NCBI GenBank assembly: GCA_963776665.1
Contig: CAVZNQ010000042.1
Location: forward strand, 1 to 64,000
Reading direction: 5' to 3'
DNA: 64,000 bases
Source of the DNA: Roseiarcus sp963776665
GTDB taxonomy: Bacteria > Pseudomonadota > Alphaproteobacteria > Rhizobiales > Beijerinckiaceae
In this document: positions 32,314 through 41,704 of the stretch, piece by piece
How the letters are laid out: the number at the start of each line of letters is the position of its first letter
Position numbering within the stretch: the first letter of the stretch is position 1
Program-made: the position numbers and the translations under genes
The notes under the pieces: generated by a model
What the model was told of the DNA's origin: nothing
Seen by the model: only the letters and a program-made list of their open reading frames with translations
Database searches by the model: none

Positions 32314-34227
32314 TCACCCCGTTGCCGCAAGCGCCTTCTCCATCACCCTTCTCAGCCGCGCCGCAAAGGCCGGCGGGTCCTCGACGCCGGCCCCTTCCAT
32401 TAGCCGCGCCTCGTCGAGCACGAGCCACGCCGCGTCCTCGATCAGCGGTTTGTCCCTGCCCTCCTTGAAGCGCTCGGCGAGCGCCTTGGTCAGCGCGTGC
32501 GTGGGATTGACCTCGAGGATCGGCTTCGCCCGCTCCGCGATCCGCCCATGCGCGGCAAGCATCTTCTCGAGCTGGCGGTCGGGGCCGAATTCGGGCGCGA
32601 TCAGGCAGGCGACGCTGTCGGTCAGGCGGTCGGAGGCGCGAACGTCGGCGACTTCGTCGCCCAGCGTTTGCTTGAAGAACGCGAACAGGGTCGCGACCTC
32701 GCCGGTCGCCTCGGCCGGGGCGTTCGCCCCCTCGATGAGGGCGATCGACTTGATGTCTGCCGCGCCCTGGCTCACCGACTTGAACGGCTTGCCGTCGAAT
32801 CCCGCCGCCGTCGAAACCCAGAACGCGTCGACCGGGTCGGCGAGCAGCAGCACTTCGACGCCGCGCGCCTTGAACCCTTCGAGCTGCGGACTCGCCGCCA
32901 GGCGCTTGGCGTCGTCGCCGGTCAGGTAATAGATCGCCGTCTGGTTCTCACGCAGCGCGCCGACATATTGCGCCAGCGTCCTGTCACCCGTCGGATTGGC
33001 GGTGGACGCGAAGCGGGCGACCTTGAACAGACCATCGCGACGCTCGGGGTCCTCGTAGAGCCCCTCCTTGATGACCGGGCCGAAATGCTCCCAGACCTTG
33101 GCGAACTTTTCGGGCTCGGCCTCGGCGAGTTTGCCGAGCTCCTGCACGACGCGGTTGGTCACGCCCTTGCGGATCGCGGCGAAGACGTCGCTCTTCTGGA
33201 TGAGTTCGCGCGAGACGTTGAGCGGCAGGTCGGCGCTATCGACGACAAGGCGCACGAAGCGAAGCCAGCCGGGAAGGAGGTCGGCGTCCTCGGAAATGAG
33301 AACGCGCCGGACATAGAGCTTGTTGCGCCCCTTTCGCGCGGGGTCGAAGAGGTCGAACGGCCGCGAGCCGGGGATGAAGGCGAGCACGGTATATTCGTGC
33401 CTCCCTTCCGCGCGCCAGTGCAGGGTCAGCGCCGGCTCGTCGAACTGGCCCGACAGGCCGTGGTAGAATTCGGTATATTCCTCGGAGGTAACGTCGGACT
33501 TGGGCTTTGCCCAGATTGCCGCGCCGTCGCCGATGCGGCGCTTCTCGGCGCCGAGTTTCTCGACGAGGTCGATAGGCACGGCGACCGCCCCCGAGTGTTC
33601 GCGCACGATGCGCTCAAGCGTCCTGGGCTGCAGAAATTCCTGCGCTTCGTCGTTGAGGTGCAGGGTCACGCTCGTGCCGCGCTTCGGCGCGTTCTCGAGC
33701 GGGAGCGGGGCTATAGTGAACGCGCCCTTGCCGTCCGAAGACCAGCGCCACGCCTCGCCGCTTCCTGCGCGGCGGGTGTCGACCGTGACTTCGTCCGCGA
33801 CCATGAACGACGAGTAAAAGCCGATGCCGAACTGGCCGATGAGGGCGGCGGCTTCCTTGCTCGCGTCCTCGGCGGCAAGCTTGTCCAGGAAAGCCTTGGT
33901 GCCGGAGCGGGCGATGGTGCCGAGGCCTTGGGTCAAGTCCTCGCGGGTCATGCCGACGCCGTTATCCGAGAAGGTGAGCGTCTTGGCGTCGGGATTGATC
34001 GTAATCTCGATCGCGAACGGAGCGCCGTCCTCGATCAATTCGGGTTTGGCGATAGCCTCGTAGCGCAGCTTCTCGCAGGCGTCGGCGGCGTTGGACACGA
34101 GCTCGCGGACGAAAATCGCGCGGTCGGAATAGACCGAATGGACCATGAGATGCAGCAGGCGCGAAACATCGGCCTCGAAGCTCTGGGTCTTTGCTTCACT
34201 GGTCGGGGTCTGGGCGTCGGCGGTCAA
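32314..34227 (-). CDS. htpG: molecular chaperone HtpG (Hsp90)
   Basis: 637 residues, full length. GHKL ATPase domain at the N-terminus: LLHLMVHSVYSDRAIFVREL, then VSNAADACEKLRYEAI (Mg-binding Glu/Asn), TFSDNGVGMTREDL and GQFGIGFYSSFMVAD (lid glycines). Middle domain contains the catalytic-loop arginine region VSRELIQKSDVFAAIRKGV. C-terminal dimerisation domain is present. Cytosolic ATP-dependent chaperone, usually heat-shock regulated; I could not identify its promoter. Confidence 0.97.
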   Translation of the reverse strand: MTADAQTPTSEAKTQSFEADVSRLLHLMVHSVYSDRAIFVRELVSNAADACEKLRYEAIAKPELIEDGAPFAIEITINPDAKTLTFSDNGVGMTREDLTQGLGTIARSGTKAFLDKLAAEDASKEAAALIGQFGIGFYSSFMVADEVTVDTRRAGSGEAWRWSSDGKGAFTIAPLPLENAPKRGTSVTLHLNDEAQEFLQPRTLERIVREHSGAVAVPIDLVEKLGAEKRRIGDGAAIWAKPKSDVTSEEYTEFYHGLSGQFDEPALTLHWRAEGRHEYTVLAFIPGSRPFDLFDPARKGRNKLYVRRVLISEDADLLPGWLRFVRLVVDSADLPLNVSRELIQKSDVFAAIRKGVTNRVVQELGKLAEAEPEKFAKVWEHFGPVIKEGLYEDPERRDGLFKVARFASTANPTGDRTLAQYVGALRENQTAIYYLTGDDAKRLAASPQLEGFKARGVEVLLLADPVDAFWVSTAAGFDGKPFKSVSQGAADIKSIALIEGANAPAEATGEVATLFAFFKQTLGDEVADVRASDRLTDSVACLIAPEFGPDRQLEKMLAAHGRIAERAKPILEVNPTHALTKALAERFKEGRDKPLIEDAAWLVLDEARLMEGAGVEDPPAFAARLRRVMEKALAATG

Positions 34228-34336
34228 GGACGAACCTCATGAATGGGACGGAAACCGCGCCGAAGCGGCGCGAGGCTGATATTGGCCGCTTCCGGTTCGG
34301 GTCAAGCCCAGGCGGCCGATTTCGAGTCGGCGCCGC

Positions 34337-35509
34337 CTACCGGAACCGCAAATTCGCCCGCGAAAGCTCGGCGACGGAGCGACAGCCCATGAGCCTCATG
34401 TCCCGCTCGATCTCCCGCCTGAGGAGGCCGAGCGCGCGCTCGACGCCGGGCCGGCCGGCCGCCGCGAGCGGAAAGAGATAGTAGCGGCCAAGTCCGACCG
34501 CCTTCGCGCCCATCGACAGCGCCTTGACGACATGCGTGCCGCGCTGGATCCCGCCGTCCATCATCACGTCGATACGGTCCCCCACCGCATCGACGATCTC
34601 GGCCAGCTGGTCGAAAGCGGCGCGCGAGCCGTCAAGCTGGCGCCCGCCGTGATTTGAGAGCACGATGCCGTTGCAGCCGATCTCGACGGCGCGCCTGGCG
34701 TCGGCGACCGTCATGATCCCCTTTAGGCAAAATGGGCCGTTCCAAAGCTTCACCATCTCCGCGACGTCCGCCCAATTCATTGACGGGTCGAGCATTTCGG
34801 TGAAGTAGCGGCCGATCGACAGCGCCCCGCCGCCCATATTCACATGCTCGTCGAGCTGCGGCAGCCGGAATTTTTCGTGAGTGAAATAGTCGATCGCCCA
34901 TTTCGGCTTGATCGCGAATTGCGCGGCGCCGCCAAGCGTCAGGCGGAACGGGATCGAGAAGCCGGTGCGCAGGTCGCGCTCACGGTTGCCGCCGGTGATG
35001 CTGTCGACGGTCAGCATCATCACATTCACGCCGGCGGACTTCGCCCGCTCCAGCATCGCGCGGTTCAAGCCCCGGTCCTTGTGGAAGTAGAACTGGTAGA
35101 CTTGCGGCGCGGAATGGGCCTTGCGCAATTCCTCGAGGCTGACCGTCCCGAGCGAGGAGACCCCGAACATGGTGCCAATCCCCGCCGAGGCTGCCGCCAC
35201 CGCCCTCTCGCCCTCGTGGTGGAAGAGCCGCTGCAAGGCGGTCGGCGAGCAGTAGAACGGGACCGCCAGCTTCTGGCCCATGACGGTGACGGAGAGATCG
35301 ACCGCCTCGACGCCGCGCAAAACGGACGGCACAAGGTCGCATTGTTCGAAGCTGGCGGTATTTCGCCGATAGGTCGTCTCGTCGTCAGCCGCGCCGTCGA
35401 TATAGTCGAAGATCGGTCGCGGCAGCCGCCGCCGCGCCAGGCGGCGGAAATCATGAAAGTTGTGGCAATGACTAAGGCGCATTGGCCCCGCATTTCTGGG
35501 CGCCGACAA
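34337..35509 (-). CDS. FMN-dependent alpha-hydroxy-acid dehydrogenase (LldD-like)
   Basis: 390 residues. TIM-barrel flavoprotein oxidising L-lactate or a related 2-hydroxy acid. Marks: HNFHDFRRLARRRLPRPIFD, IDGAADDETTYRRN, the active-site block SNHGGRQLDGSRAAFDQLAE with the catalytic histidine, and DVMMDGGIQRGTHVVKALSM. The C-terminal arginine patch GLLRREIERDMRLMGCRSVA is typical of LldD. Substrate not assured: an L-lactate dehydrogenase (quinone) is the simplest guess. Confidence 0.9.
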   Translation of the reverse strand: MSAPRNAGPMRLSHCHNFHDFRRLARRRLPRPIFDYIDGAADDETTYRRNTASFEQCDLVPSVLRGVEAVDLSVTVMGQKLAVPFYCSPTALQRLFHHEGERAVAAASAGIGTMFGVSSLGTVSLEELRKAHSAPQVYQFYFHKDRGLNRAMLERAKSAGVNVMMLTVDSITGGNRERDLRTGFSIPFRLTLGGAAQFAIKPKWAIDYFTHEKFRLPQLDEHVNMGGGALSIGRYFTEMLDPSMNWADVAEMVKLWNGPFCLKGIMTVADARRAVEIGCNGIVLSNHGGRQLDGSRAAFDQLAEIVDAVGDRIDVMMDGGIQRGTHVVKALSMGAKAVGLGRYYLFPLAAAGRPGVERALGLLRREIERDMRLMGCRSVAELSRANLRFR

Positions 35510-35520
35510 GCGCGGCGGAT

Positions 35521-35751
35521 TCAGCTCTCCGACGTCGTCAGCGCGAGCGCGTGCAGTTCGCCGCCCATCTTCCCTTTGAGCGCGGCGTAGACCATCTGGT
35601 GCTGCTTCACCTTGTTGACGCCCCGGAAGGCGGCGGAGACGACGCTGGCCGAATAATGGTTGCCGTCGCCCGCCAGGTCCTTCACCTCGACGCGGGCGTC
35701 GGGGAACGCCTCGTGGATCAATTGCTCAATCTCGGTTTGGGACATTGCCAT
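35521..35751 (-). CDS. BolA family protein
   Basis: 76 residues. BolA fold with LIHEAFPDARVEVKDLAGDG, then HYSASVVSAAFRGVNKVKQH (histidine thought to help bind an iron-sulphur cluster with a monothiol glutaredoxin) and QMVYAALKGKMGGELHALAL. ATG 35751 has GGAGCG nine bases upstream; ATG 35745 is an alternative. Its start overlaps the end of the upstream gene by 26 bases, and purL is the first gene of the same run, an arrangement common in alphaproteobacteria although the usual glutaredoxin gene is not next. Confidence 0.93.
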   Translation of the reverse strand: MAMSQTEIEQLIHEAFPDARVEVKDLAGDGNHYSASVVSAAFRGVNKVKQHQMVYAALKGKMGGELHALALTTSES

Positions 35752-35974
35752 GGCGATTGCGCTCCTTGATGGCCTCGACCGCGCGGTCTTCGTCCTCAGC
35801 CTCCGCCTCGAGCCGGGCGACGATGTCCTCGGCCGCTTCGGTTGCGGCGATTGTGACGCCGTCGGTCATGAGAATCATGCAGTCCGAGCTGTCGGAGGCG
35901 TTGACCGCGAGCACGTGCTCGGGCCTCAGATAGGCGAAGCCTGCCTTAGTCTTCACGACGACGAACGGAATCAT
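35726..35974 (-). CDS. small conserved protein between purL and bolA
   Basis: 82 residues from ATG 35974, which has a strong AGGGGAA site. Beta-rich start IPFVVVKTKAGFAYLRPEHV, then VNASDSSDCMILMTDGVTIA, then a charged helix (EDIVARLEAEAEDEDRAVEA). The first 55 residues look like a small flagellar-regulator- or LytTR-like beta unit (AYLRxExVxAV), but I cannot name the family. The overlap with bolA suggests coupled translation. Confidence 0.7.
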   Translation of the reverse strand: MIPFVVVKTKAGFAYLRPEHVLAVNASDSSDCMILMTDGVTIAATEAAEDIVARLEAEAEDEDRAVEAIKERNRHGNVPNRD

Positions 35975-35985
35975 GCGTTTTTCCC

Positions 35986-38181
35986 CTAATACCGATCCAT
36001 AAAGTCCGGAAGCCAATTTTCATAGGCTTCCCTGAGCGCAGCGAGGGCAATCGTCGTAGCGCCGAGTCTCAGCGTCTCGCCGCCTGTGACGCCGATGCGC
36101 GAGAACGGGACGGCGAGTCGCCTAGCCTCCTCGGCGATGGCTTCCGTCTTGCCTGGCGGCGCAGCCAAAACGTAACGGCCCTGATCCTCACCGAACAGAA
36201 ACGCGTGCTCGGGGTCCTCCGTCGCAATCGTCGCGCCCATTGCTCCGGCCATAGCCATTTCGGCCAGCGCCACCGCGAGGCCGCCGTCGGAGACGTCATG
36301 GACGGCGGTGACCCGCTGCGCCCGAATGAGCGAAGCGACGAATTCGCCGTTGCGGCGCTCGGCCTTAAGATCGACCGGAGGCGGCGCCCCCTCCTCCCGC
36401 CCCGCGACCGTCATCAGCCATGCGGAGCGGCCGAGCCAGCCCGGCGCCCCGCCGATTAGGAGAATATCGTCGCCCGCCGCCTTGAACGCGAGCGTCGCCG
36501 ACCTGCCGACGTCGTCGACGAGGCCGACGCCGCCGATCGCGGGCGTCGGCGGTATCCCTTCCCCCATCGTCTCGTTGTAGAGCGAAACGTTGCCCGAAAC
36601 GACCGGAAAATCGAGCGCCCGCGCCGCCTCGCCAATGCCCTCGATGCAGCCGACCAGTTCTCCCATCGTCTGGGCGCGCTCCGGATTGCCGAAATTGAGA
36701 TTGTCGGTCAGCGCCAGCGGCCGCGCGCCGACCGCGATGAGATTCCGCCACGCCTCCGCCACCGCCTGTTTTCCGCCTTCGCGCGGATCGGCGACGCAAT
36801 AGCGTTCGGTGCAGTCCGTGGTCAGCGCCAGGCCCTTCGGCCCATCGCCCAGTCTGACCACCGCGGCGTCCCCTCCCGGGCCCTGGACGGTGTTGCCGAG
36901 GATGAGCGTGTCGTATTGCTCGGCGATCCAGCGTCTGGAGCTGAGATCGGGCGAGCCCAGGAGCTTGATCAGCGCCGCGCCGGTCGGCATCGGGGCCTTG
37001 ATCGCGGCGGGGTCGAGAACCGGCGCCAGCGGCGCTTCCGTCCACGGGCGGTCATAGAGAGGGGCTTCGGCTCCGAGCTCCTTGATCGGCAGGTCCGCCT
37101 TGACTTCGCCCTCCCGCCTGACGACGAAGCGCATCGAATCGGTCGTCCTGCCGATGACGGCGAAGTCGAGCCCCCACTTGCGGAAAATGGCCTCGGCCGC
37201 TCTTTCCTTCTCGGGCTTGAGCACCATCAGCATCCGCTCCTGGCTCTCGGAGAGCATGATCTCGTAGGCGCTCATGCCCGTTTCGCGGCAAGGGACATGG
37301 TCGAGGTCGAGCTCGACGCCGAGATCGCCCTTGGCCCCCATTTCGGCCGCCGACGATGTGAGGCCGGCCGCGCCCATGTCCTGGATCGCGACTACCGCCC
37401 CCGACGCCATCAGTTCGAGACAGGCTTCGAGAAGCAGCTTCTCGGAGAACGGATCGCCGACCTGGACGGTCGGGCGGCGCTCCTCGGCGTCGGCCTCGAA
37501 GGCCGCGGACGCCATGCTCGCGCCGTGGATACCGTCGCGCCCGGTCTTCGAGCCGAGATAGACGATCGGATTGCCGACCCCTGTGGCCTTCGAGGTGAAG
37601 ATCGCGTCGCGCCTGGCGACGCCGACCGCCATAGCATTGACGAGGATGTTGCCGTCATAGCGCCGATGGAAGCCGGTCGAGCCGCCGACGGTCGGCACGC
37701 CGAACGAATTGCCGTAGCCGCCGATCCCGGCGACGACGCCGGCCACGAGGCGCCGGGTCTTGGCGTGATCGGGCGCGCCGAAGCGGAGGAAGTTGAGACA
37801 GGCGACGGGCCGGGCGCCCATGGTGAAGACGTCGCGCAGGATGCCCCCGACGCCCGTCGCCGCGCCCTGATAGGGCTCGATGAACGAGGGATGGTTGTGG
37901 CTCTCCATCTTGAACACGCAAACGTCGCCATCGCCGATGTCGACGACGCCCGCGTTCTCGCCCGGTCCGTGGACGACGTGAGGGCCCGTGGTCGGCAGCT
38001 TGCGCAAATGGAGCCGCGAGGACTTGTACGAGCAGTGCTCGTTCCACATCGCCGAGACGATGCCGAGTTCGGTGAAGGTGGGCGTGCGGCCGATGAGCGC
38101 GACGAAGCGCGCATATTCGTCGGGCTTGAGGCCATGCGCGACGGCGAGCGCCTCGTCGACCTTGGGTTCTGCGGCGCTCAA
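35986..38181 (-). CDS. purL: phosphoribosylformylglycinamidine synthase, subunit PurL
   Basis: 731 residues, the small-type PurL that works with PurQ and PurS. ATP-dependent amidation of FGAR to FGAM in purine synthesis. Marks: IGRTPTFTELGIVSAMWNEH, CSYKSSRLHLRKLPT, ESHNHPSFIEPYQGAATGVG (active site), GARPVACLNFLRFG and PTVGGSTGFH. Second half: GARPLALTDNLNFGNPER and AVHDVSDGGLAVALAEMAMA. PurQ and PurS are not in this window. Confidence 0.97.
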   Translation of the reverse strand: MSAAEPKVDEALAVAHGLKPDEYARFVALIGRTPTFTELGIVSAMWNEHCSYKSSRLHLRKLPTTGPHVVHGPGENAGVVDIGDGDVCVFKMESHNHPSFIEPYQGAATGVGGILRDVFTMGARPVACLNFLRFGAPDHAKTRRLVAGVVAGIGGYGNSFGVPTVGGSTGFHRRYDGNILVNAMAVGVARRDAIFTSKATGVGNPIVYLGSKTGRDGIHGASMASAAFEADAEERRPTVQVGDPFSEKLLLEACLELMASGAVVAIQDMGAAGLTSSAAEMGAKGDLGVELDLDHVPCRETGMSAYEIMLSESQERMLMVLKPEKERAAEAIFRKWGLDFAVIGRTTDSMRFVVRREGEVKADLPIKELGAEAPLYDRPWTEAPLAPVLDPAAIKAPMPTGAALIKLLGSPDLSSRRWIAEQYDTLILGNTVQGPGGDAAVVRLGDGPKGLALTTDCTERYCVADPREGGKQAVAEAWRNLIAVGARPLALTDNLNFGNPERAQTMGELVGCIEGIGEAARALDFPVVSGNVSLYNETMGEGIPPTPAIGGVGLVDDVGRSATLAFKAAGDDILLIGGAPGWLGRSAWLMTVAGREEGAPPPVDLKAERRNGEFVASLIRAQRVTAVHDVSDGGLAVALAEMAMAGAMGATIATEDPEHAFLFGEDQGRYVLAAPPGKTEAIAEEARRLAVPFSRIGVTGGETLRLGATTIALAALREAYENWLPDFMDRY

Positions 38182-38377
38182 CGGCTCAGGCTCGCTCTCA
38201 AACGCGGAAACGACGCCCGCCCAATAGCCTTGAGCGGCGGCGACCTCAAGCGGGCCGCTAAATTAAGACGATAGCCAACCCACGCTAGGCTAAAAACGAG
38301 CCTTGTTGTCTCTAGGGAAAGAACCACTGTAGGTTTCGGCGCCCGATGTTTGGAGTCAAACAACCAGGGAGAGACCG

Positions 38378-39040
38378 ATGCAACGCCGCGATCTCAACGC
38401 TCCCGACGCGTACCTTCCCGTAGCCGCCTACACCAGGCGATCGAAGTCTCAGGCGCTACCCGTACCCTTTATATTAGTGGCCAGGTTGGCCAGAGGATGG
38501 ATGGACACGATGCCCGACGAACGTCGAGCAGAGCCGCCTCGCGGCGGAGATCTCGAAGCCGCAGCGACGAGCGGCTTCACACGATACTGGGTCCCACGCA
38601 TCTTCTCAGCAGCCCGAATGATCCGTGGCTCCGCCGCGACATTGCGATGATGAACTGGACGGCCGACCAGATTGCCCGGACTGGCACGAAACTAGATCTT
38701 ATCTATTCCCTCGCGGTTCCGATGACCCTCATGCGTAATAGCGTTGAGCGTCGCGCCGTTATTGCGGGGCTTGCCGACGCACCTTGCGCGGCGATCTGGC
38801 TGAAAGTGGAAAATTTTGGCGACGACGCGACTGGGGAAAAAGTGGCGGCGTACTCAAGGCTGCCGGGATGACCATGGACGAGGTCTGCCGTCAAGGGGAC
38901 CATATAGGCGGCCTGCCGGGGCTGAGGCACTGGCAGCAGGCGCGTAGGCGATCGCACAGGCGTCGCGAGCAGCAGACCTCATCGTCGGTGGGCTCGCCCC
39001 GGCGTGGAAGATCGAAGTCGAGGGTGTCGCCGTCGCTTGA
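38378..39040 (+). pseudogene. RidA-family gene split by about 295 bp of foreign sequence
   Basis: Start MQRRDLNAPDAYLPVAAYT (38378), then, after a one-base loss, QAIEVSGATRTLYISGQVG and PTNVEQSRLAAE in shifting frames. The next recognisable RidA segment, LKAAGMTMDEV, comes only at 38853, and the end SRAADLIVGGLAPAWKIEVE followed by GVAVA stops at TGA 39038-39040. RidA proteins hydrolyse reactive enamines or imines. Between about 38556 and 38850 lies unrelated coding sequence (MMNWTADQIARTGTKLDLIY, then AIWLKVENFGDDATGEKVAA). No IS end is visible at the junctions. Confidence 0.6.
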
Positions 39041-39125
39041 GCGGCCAGAAGGGACTCCGCTGGGCATCGACATCATCGGCCGGTTGCTAACGCGACCGAT
39101 CCCCCATGAGTCGCAGGCGCTCGTA

Positions 39126-39717
39126 ATGACCGATACCCCTCTATCCAAGCGCTATCGCGCCTACATCGCCTGCCTGAACCGGCAGGATTGGGCGAGCCTG
39201 CAAGAGTTCGTCCACGACGACGTGCGCCATAACGGCCGGCCGTTCGGCCTCGCCGGATATCGCGCTATGCTCGTGCGCGAGTTGGAGGAGATCCCGGACC
39301 TCCAGTTCAACATCGAAATGCTGGTCACCGAACCGGCCTTTCGTCGCCAGCCGGCTGAGGTTCGATTGCACGCCGAAGGGTGTGTTCCTCGGTCTGCCCG
39401 TCAACGGCAAGCGGGTCGTCTTCGCGGAGAACGTCTTCTACAAATTCCGGCGTGGGAAAGGAAAGACAGCGATGCTCGAGCGCGATTTCGAGGAGATCCC
39501 GGACCTTCAATTCAACATCGAAATGCTGGTCACCGAACCGCCTTTCGTCGCCAGCCTGCTGAGGTTCGATTGCACGCCGAAGGGTGTGTTCCTCGGCCTG
39601 CCGGTCAACGGCAAGCGGGTCGCCTTCGCGGAGAACGTCTTTTATCGGTTCAGGAGCGGCAAGATCGAAGAGGTCTGGTCGGTCATCGACAAGGCGACGA
39701 TCGAAGCTCAGCTTTGA
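39126..39717 (+). pseudogene. SnoaL-like (ester cyclase type) protein with internal tandem duplication
   Basis: ATG 39126: KRYRAYIACLNRQDWASLQE, then FVHDDVRHNGRPFGLAGYRA, the start of a SnoaL/NTF2-like fold. A 204-base block is present twice (39285-39450 and 39490-39655). Each encodes EEIPDLQFNIEMLVTEP, FDCTPKGVFLGLPVNGKRV and AENVFY, but the first copy has an extra G (GAACCGGCC versus GAACCGCC) that shifts the frame. The original gene would have been about 129 residues. The second copy plus C-terminus (GKIEEVWSVIDKATIEAQL) is still open. Confidence 0.7.
39285..39655. repeat. tandem duplication, period 204-205 bp
   Basis: Two adjacent copies with about 10 substitutions between them. The offset is 205 bases at the left end and 204 at the right, because of one inserted G in the first copy; 204 bases equals 68 codons. 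Confidence 0.85.
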
Positions 39718-39746
39718 GGCGGACGCGACCAGGGAAGCGCCGTCCT

Positions 39747-41519
39747 TCACCTTCGCCCGAACAGCCGCTCGATGTCGGCGAGCTTGAGCTCGACGTAGGT
39801 CGGGCGGCCGTGGTTGCATTGGCCGGCGCCGGGCGTCTGCTCCATCTCGCGCAAGAGCGCGTTCATTTCGTCGGGCTTGAGCGCCCGCCCCGAGCGCACC
39901 GAATGGCGGCAGGCGAACGTCCCGAGCCAGCGGTCGAGCCGGCGGGCGAGGCTCTGCGCGCCGTCGTCGGCCGCAAGGTCGGCGGCAAGGTCGCGCACGA
40001 GGCCGGCGAGGTCGCCCTGGGCGATCGCCGCGGGCGCTTCGCGCACCATGACCGCGCCGGGGCCGAAGCCCTCGACGATGAGGCCGAGGCCGGCGAGCTC
40101 ATGCGAATGCGCCTCGATAAGCGCCGCCGCGTCAGGGTCGAGATCGACCACCATGGGCGTGAGCAGCGTCTGCCGCTCGATCGCGCCGCCCTCGCGCTCG
40201 CGCTTGAGCTTCTCGTAGACGATGCGCTCATGCGCCGCGTGCTGGTCGACGATGACGACGCCGTCGGCGGTCTGGGCGATGATGTAATTCTCATGCACCT
40301 GCGCCCGCGCCGCGCCGAGCGGCGCCATGAGGTCGCGCTCGTTCGCCGGCGCGGCCGGGGCCGGCGCCGAGGGCGCGAACTCGGAGAACGCCGCCTGCGC
40401 CGGCTCGGCGAGCCGCGGCGCCGCGGGCGAAGCCCGCCAGTCCCAGCGGGCCAGGGTCGAGACTCCGCGGTGGGGGCGCATGGCGAGGATCGTCGCCGTC
40501 CCGCCGGTGGACGCGGCCCGATGCAGGGCCTCGTTCAGGCGCTGCTTGATCGTCCCCACGATGAGGCTCCTGACGAGGCCGGCGTCGCGAAAGCGCACTT
40601 CGCTCTTCGCCGGGTGGACGTTGACGTCGACCTCGCTCGGCTCGCACTCGACGAACAGCGCCGCGACGGCGTGCCGGTCGGGAGGCAGGAAATCGAGATA
40701 GGCGCCACGCAGCGCGCCGGCCAACGTCTTGTCGCGGACCGCCCGCCCATTGACGAACAGGAACTGCTGCGACGCGTTCGGCCGGCTGAAGGTCGGAAGA
40801 CCCACCCGGCCGGAAAGCCGCGCGCTTTCGCGTCCCGAATCGAGCCCGACCGAATTTGCCGCGAAGTCGTCGCCAAGCGCCTGGCGCAGCCGCTCGGTGA
40901 AGCCCGTTTCGCCCTGGCGCGCGGCCGGCCAGTCGAAGGACGAGCCGATGTCGGTTGTGAACGAAAAGCGCACGTGCGGCGCCGCCATGGCGAGGCGCTT
41001 CACCGCATCGGCCGCGGCGAGCGCCTCAGCCCGATCGGACTTGAGGAACTTGAGCCTGGCCGGGGTGGCGGCGAAGAGATCGCGCGCCTCGACCCGCGCG
41101 CCGACCGGCGCGGCGCAGGGCTCGATCGCGCTTTTGATTCCGTCCTCGACAACGAGCCTCAAGCCGGTCGGCGCGCCAGCCGCTCGGGTGCGGATTTCGA
41201 GCCGCGACACCGAGGCGATCGAGGGCAGCGCCTCGCCGCGGAAGCCGAAGGTTGCGATCGCGGTCAGATCGCCGTCGGGAATTTTCGACGTCGCGTGCCG
41301 CTCGACGGAGAGCGCGAGATCGGCAGCGTCCATCCCGCGCCCGTCGTCGACGACCCGGATCAGCCGTCGCCCGCCGGCTTCGATCGCGACCTCGATCGCT
41401 TTCGCCCCGGCGTCGAGCGCATTCTCGACAAGTTCCTTGATCGCCGCCGCCGGCCGCTCGATCACCTCGCCCGCGGCGATGCGGTCGATGACAAGCGGAT
41501 CGAGACGGCGAATCGGCAT
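39747..41519 (-). CDS. mutL: DNA mismatch repair protein MutL, endonuclease type
   Basis: 590 residues. N-terminal GHKL ATPase: KELVENALDAGAKAIEV, VVDDGRGMDAADL and FGFRGEALPSIASVS. C-terminal metal-dependent nicking motifs of MutL from species without MutH are present: DQHAAHERIVYE, FACRHSVRSG and CNHGRPTYVEL. A variable Ala/Pro-rich linker (about 330-390) joins the domains. Works with MutS in strand-specific repair. Confidence 0.95.
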   Translation of the reverse strand: MPIRRLDPLVIDRIAAGEVIERPAAAIKELVENALDAGAKAIEVAIEAGGRRLIRVVDDGRGMDAADLALSVERHATSKIPDGDLTAIATFGFRGEALPSIASVSRLEIRTRAAGAPTGLRLVVEDGIKSAIEPCAAPVGARVEARDLFAATPARLKFLKSDRAEALAAADAVKRLAMAAPHVRFSFTTDIGSSFDWPAARQGETGFTERLRQALGDDFAANSVGLDSGRESARLSGRVGLPTFSRPNASQQFLFVNGRAVRDKTLAGALRGAYLDFLPPDRHAVAALFVECEPSEVDVNVHPAKSEVRFRDAGLVRSLIVGTIKQRLNEALHRAASTGGTATILAMRPHRGVSTLARWDWRASPAAPRLAEPAQAAFSEFAPSAPAPAAPANERDLMAPLGAARAQVHENYIIAQTADGVVIVDQHAAHERIVYEKLKREREGGAIERQTLLTPMVVDLDPDAAALIEAHSHELAGLGLIVEGFGPGAVMVREAPAAIAQGDLAGLVRDLAADLAADDGAQSLARRLDRWLGTFACRHSVRSGRALKPDEMNALLREMEQTPGAGQCNHGRPTYVELKLADIERLFGRR

Positions 41520-41574
41520 GGGGCGAGGGACCTCGGGCGCACTATCGCATTGGATGAGGAGCGAGGGGAAGGCG

Positions 41575-41700
41575 GGTCAGACGCCCTCTCCCGCTCCGAG
41601 AGAAAGTCGTCGCGGTGAGGGCTCGCGCGCCGCAAGGCGGGCCTACTCGGCGAACCCCTCATCCGGCGCTCCGCGCCACCTTCTCCCGAAGGGAGAAGCA
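41575..41700. repeat. intergenic palindromic repeat
   Basis: Between mutL and the M16 gene: CCCTCTCCCGCTCCGAGAG on the left and CCCCTCATCCGGCGCTCCG to CTCCCGAAGGGAGAAG on the right, with internal hairpins. Sequences of this type (CCCTCATCCGGCGCT...CGCCACCTTCTCCC) are scattered between genes in Rhizobiales. Confidence 0.6.
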
Positions 41701-41704
41701 AGAG

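Noticed and set aside
32497..34242. A 581-codon plus-strand frame opposite htpG
   Set aside because: It mirrors htpG codons; htpG is unmistakable, and the plus frame has no domain.
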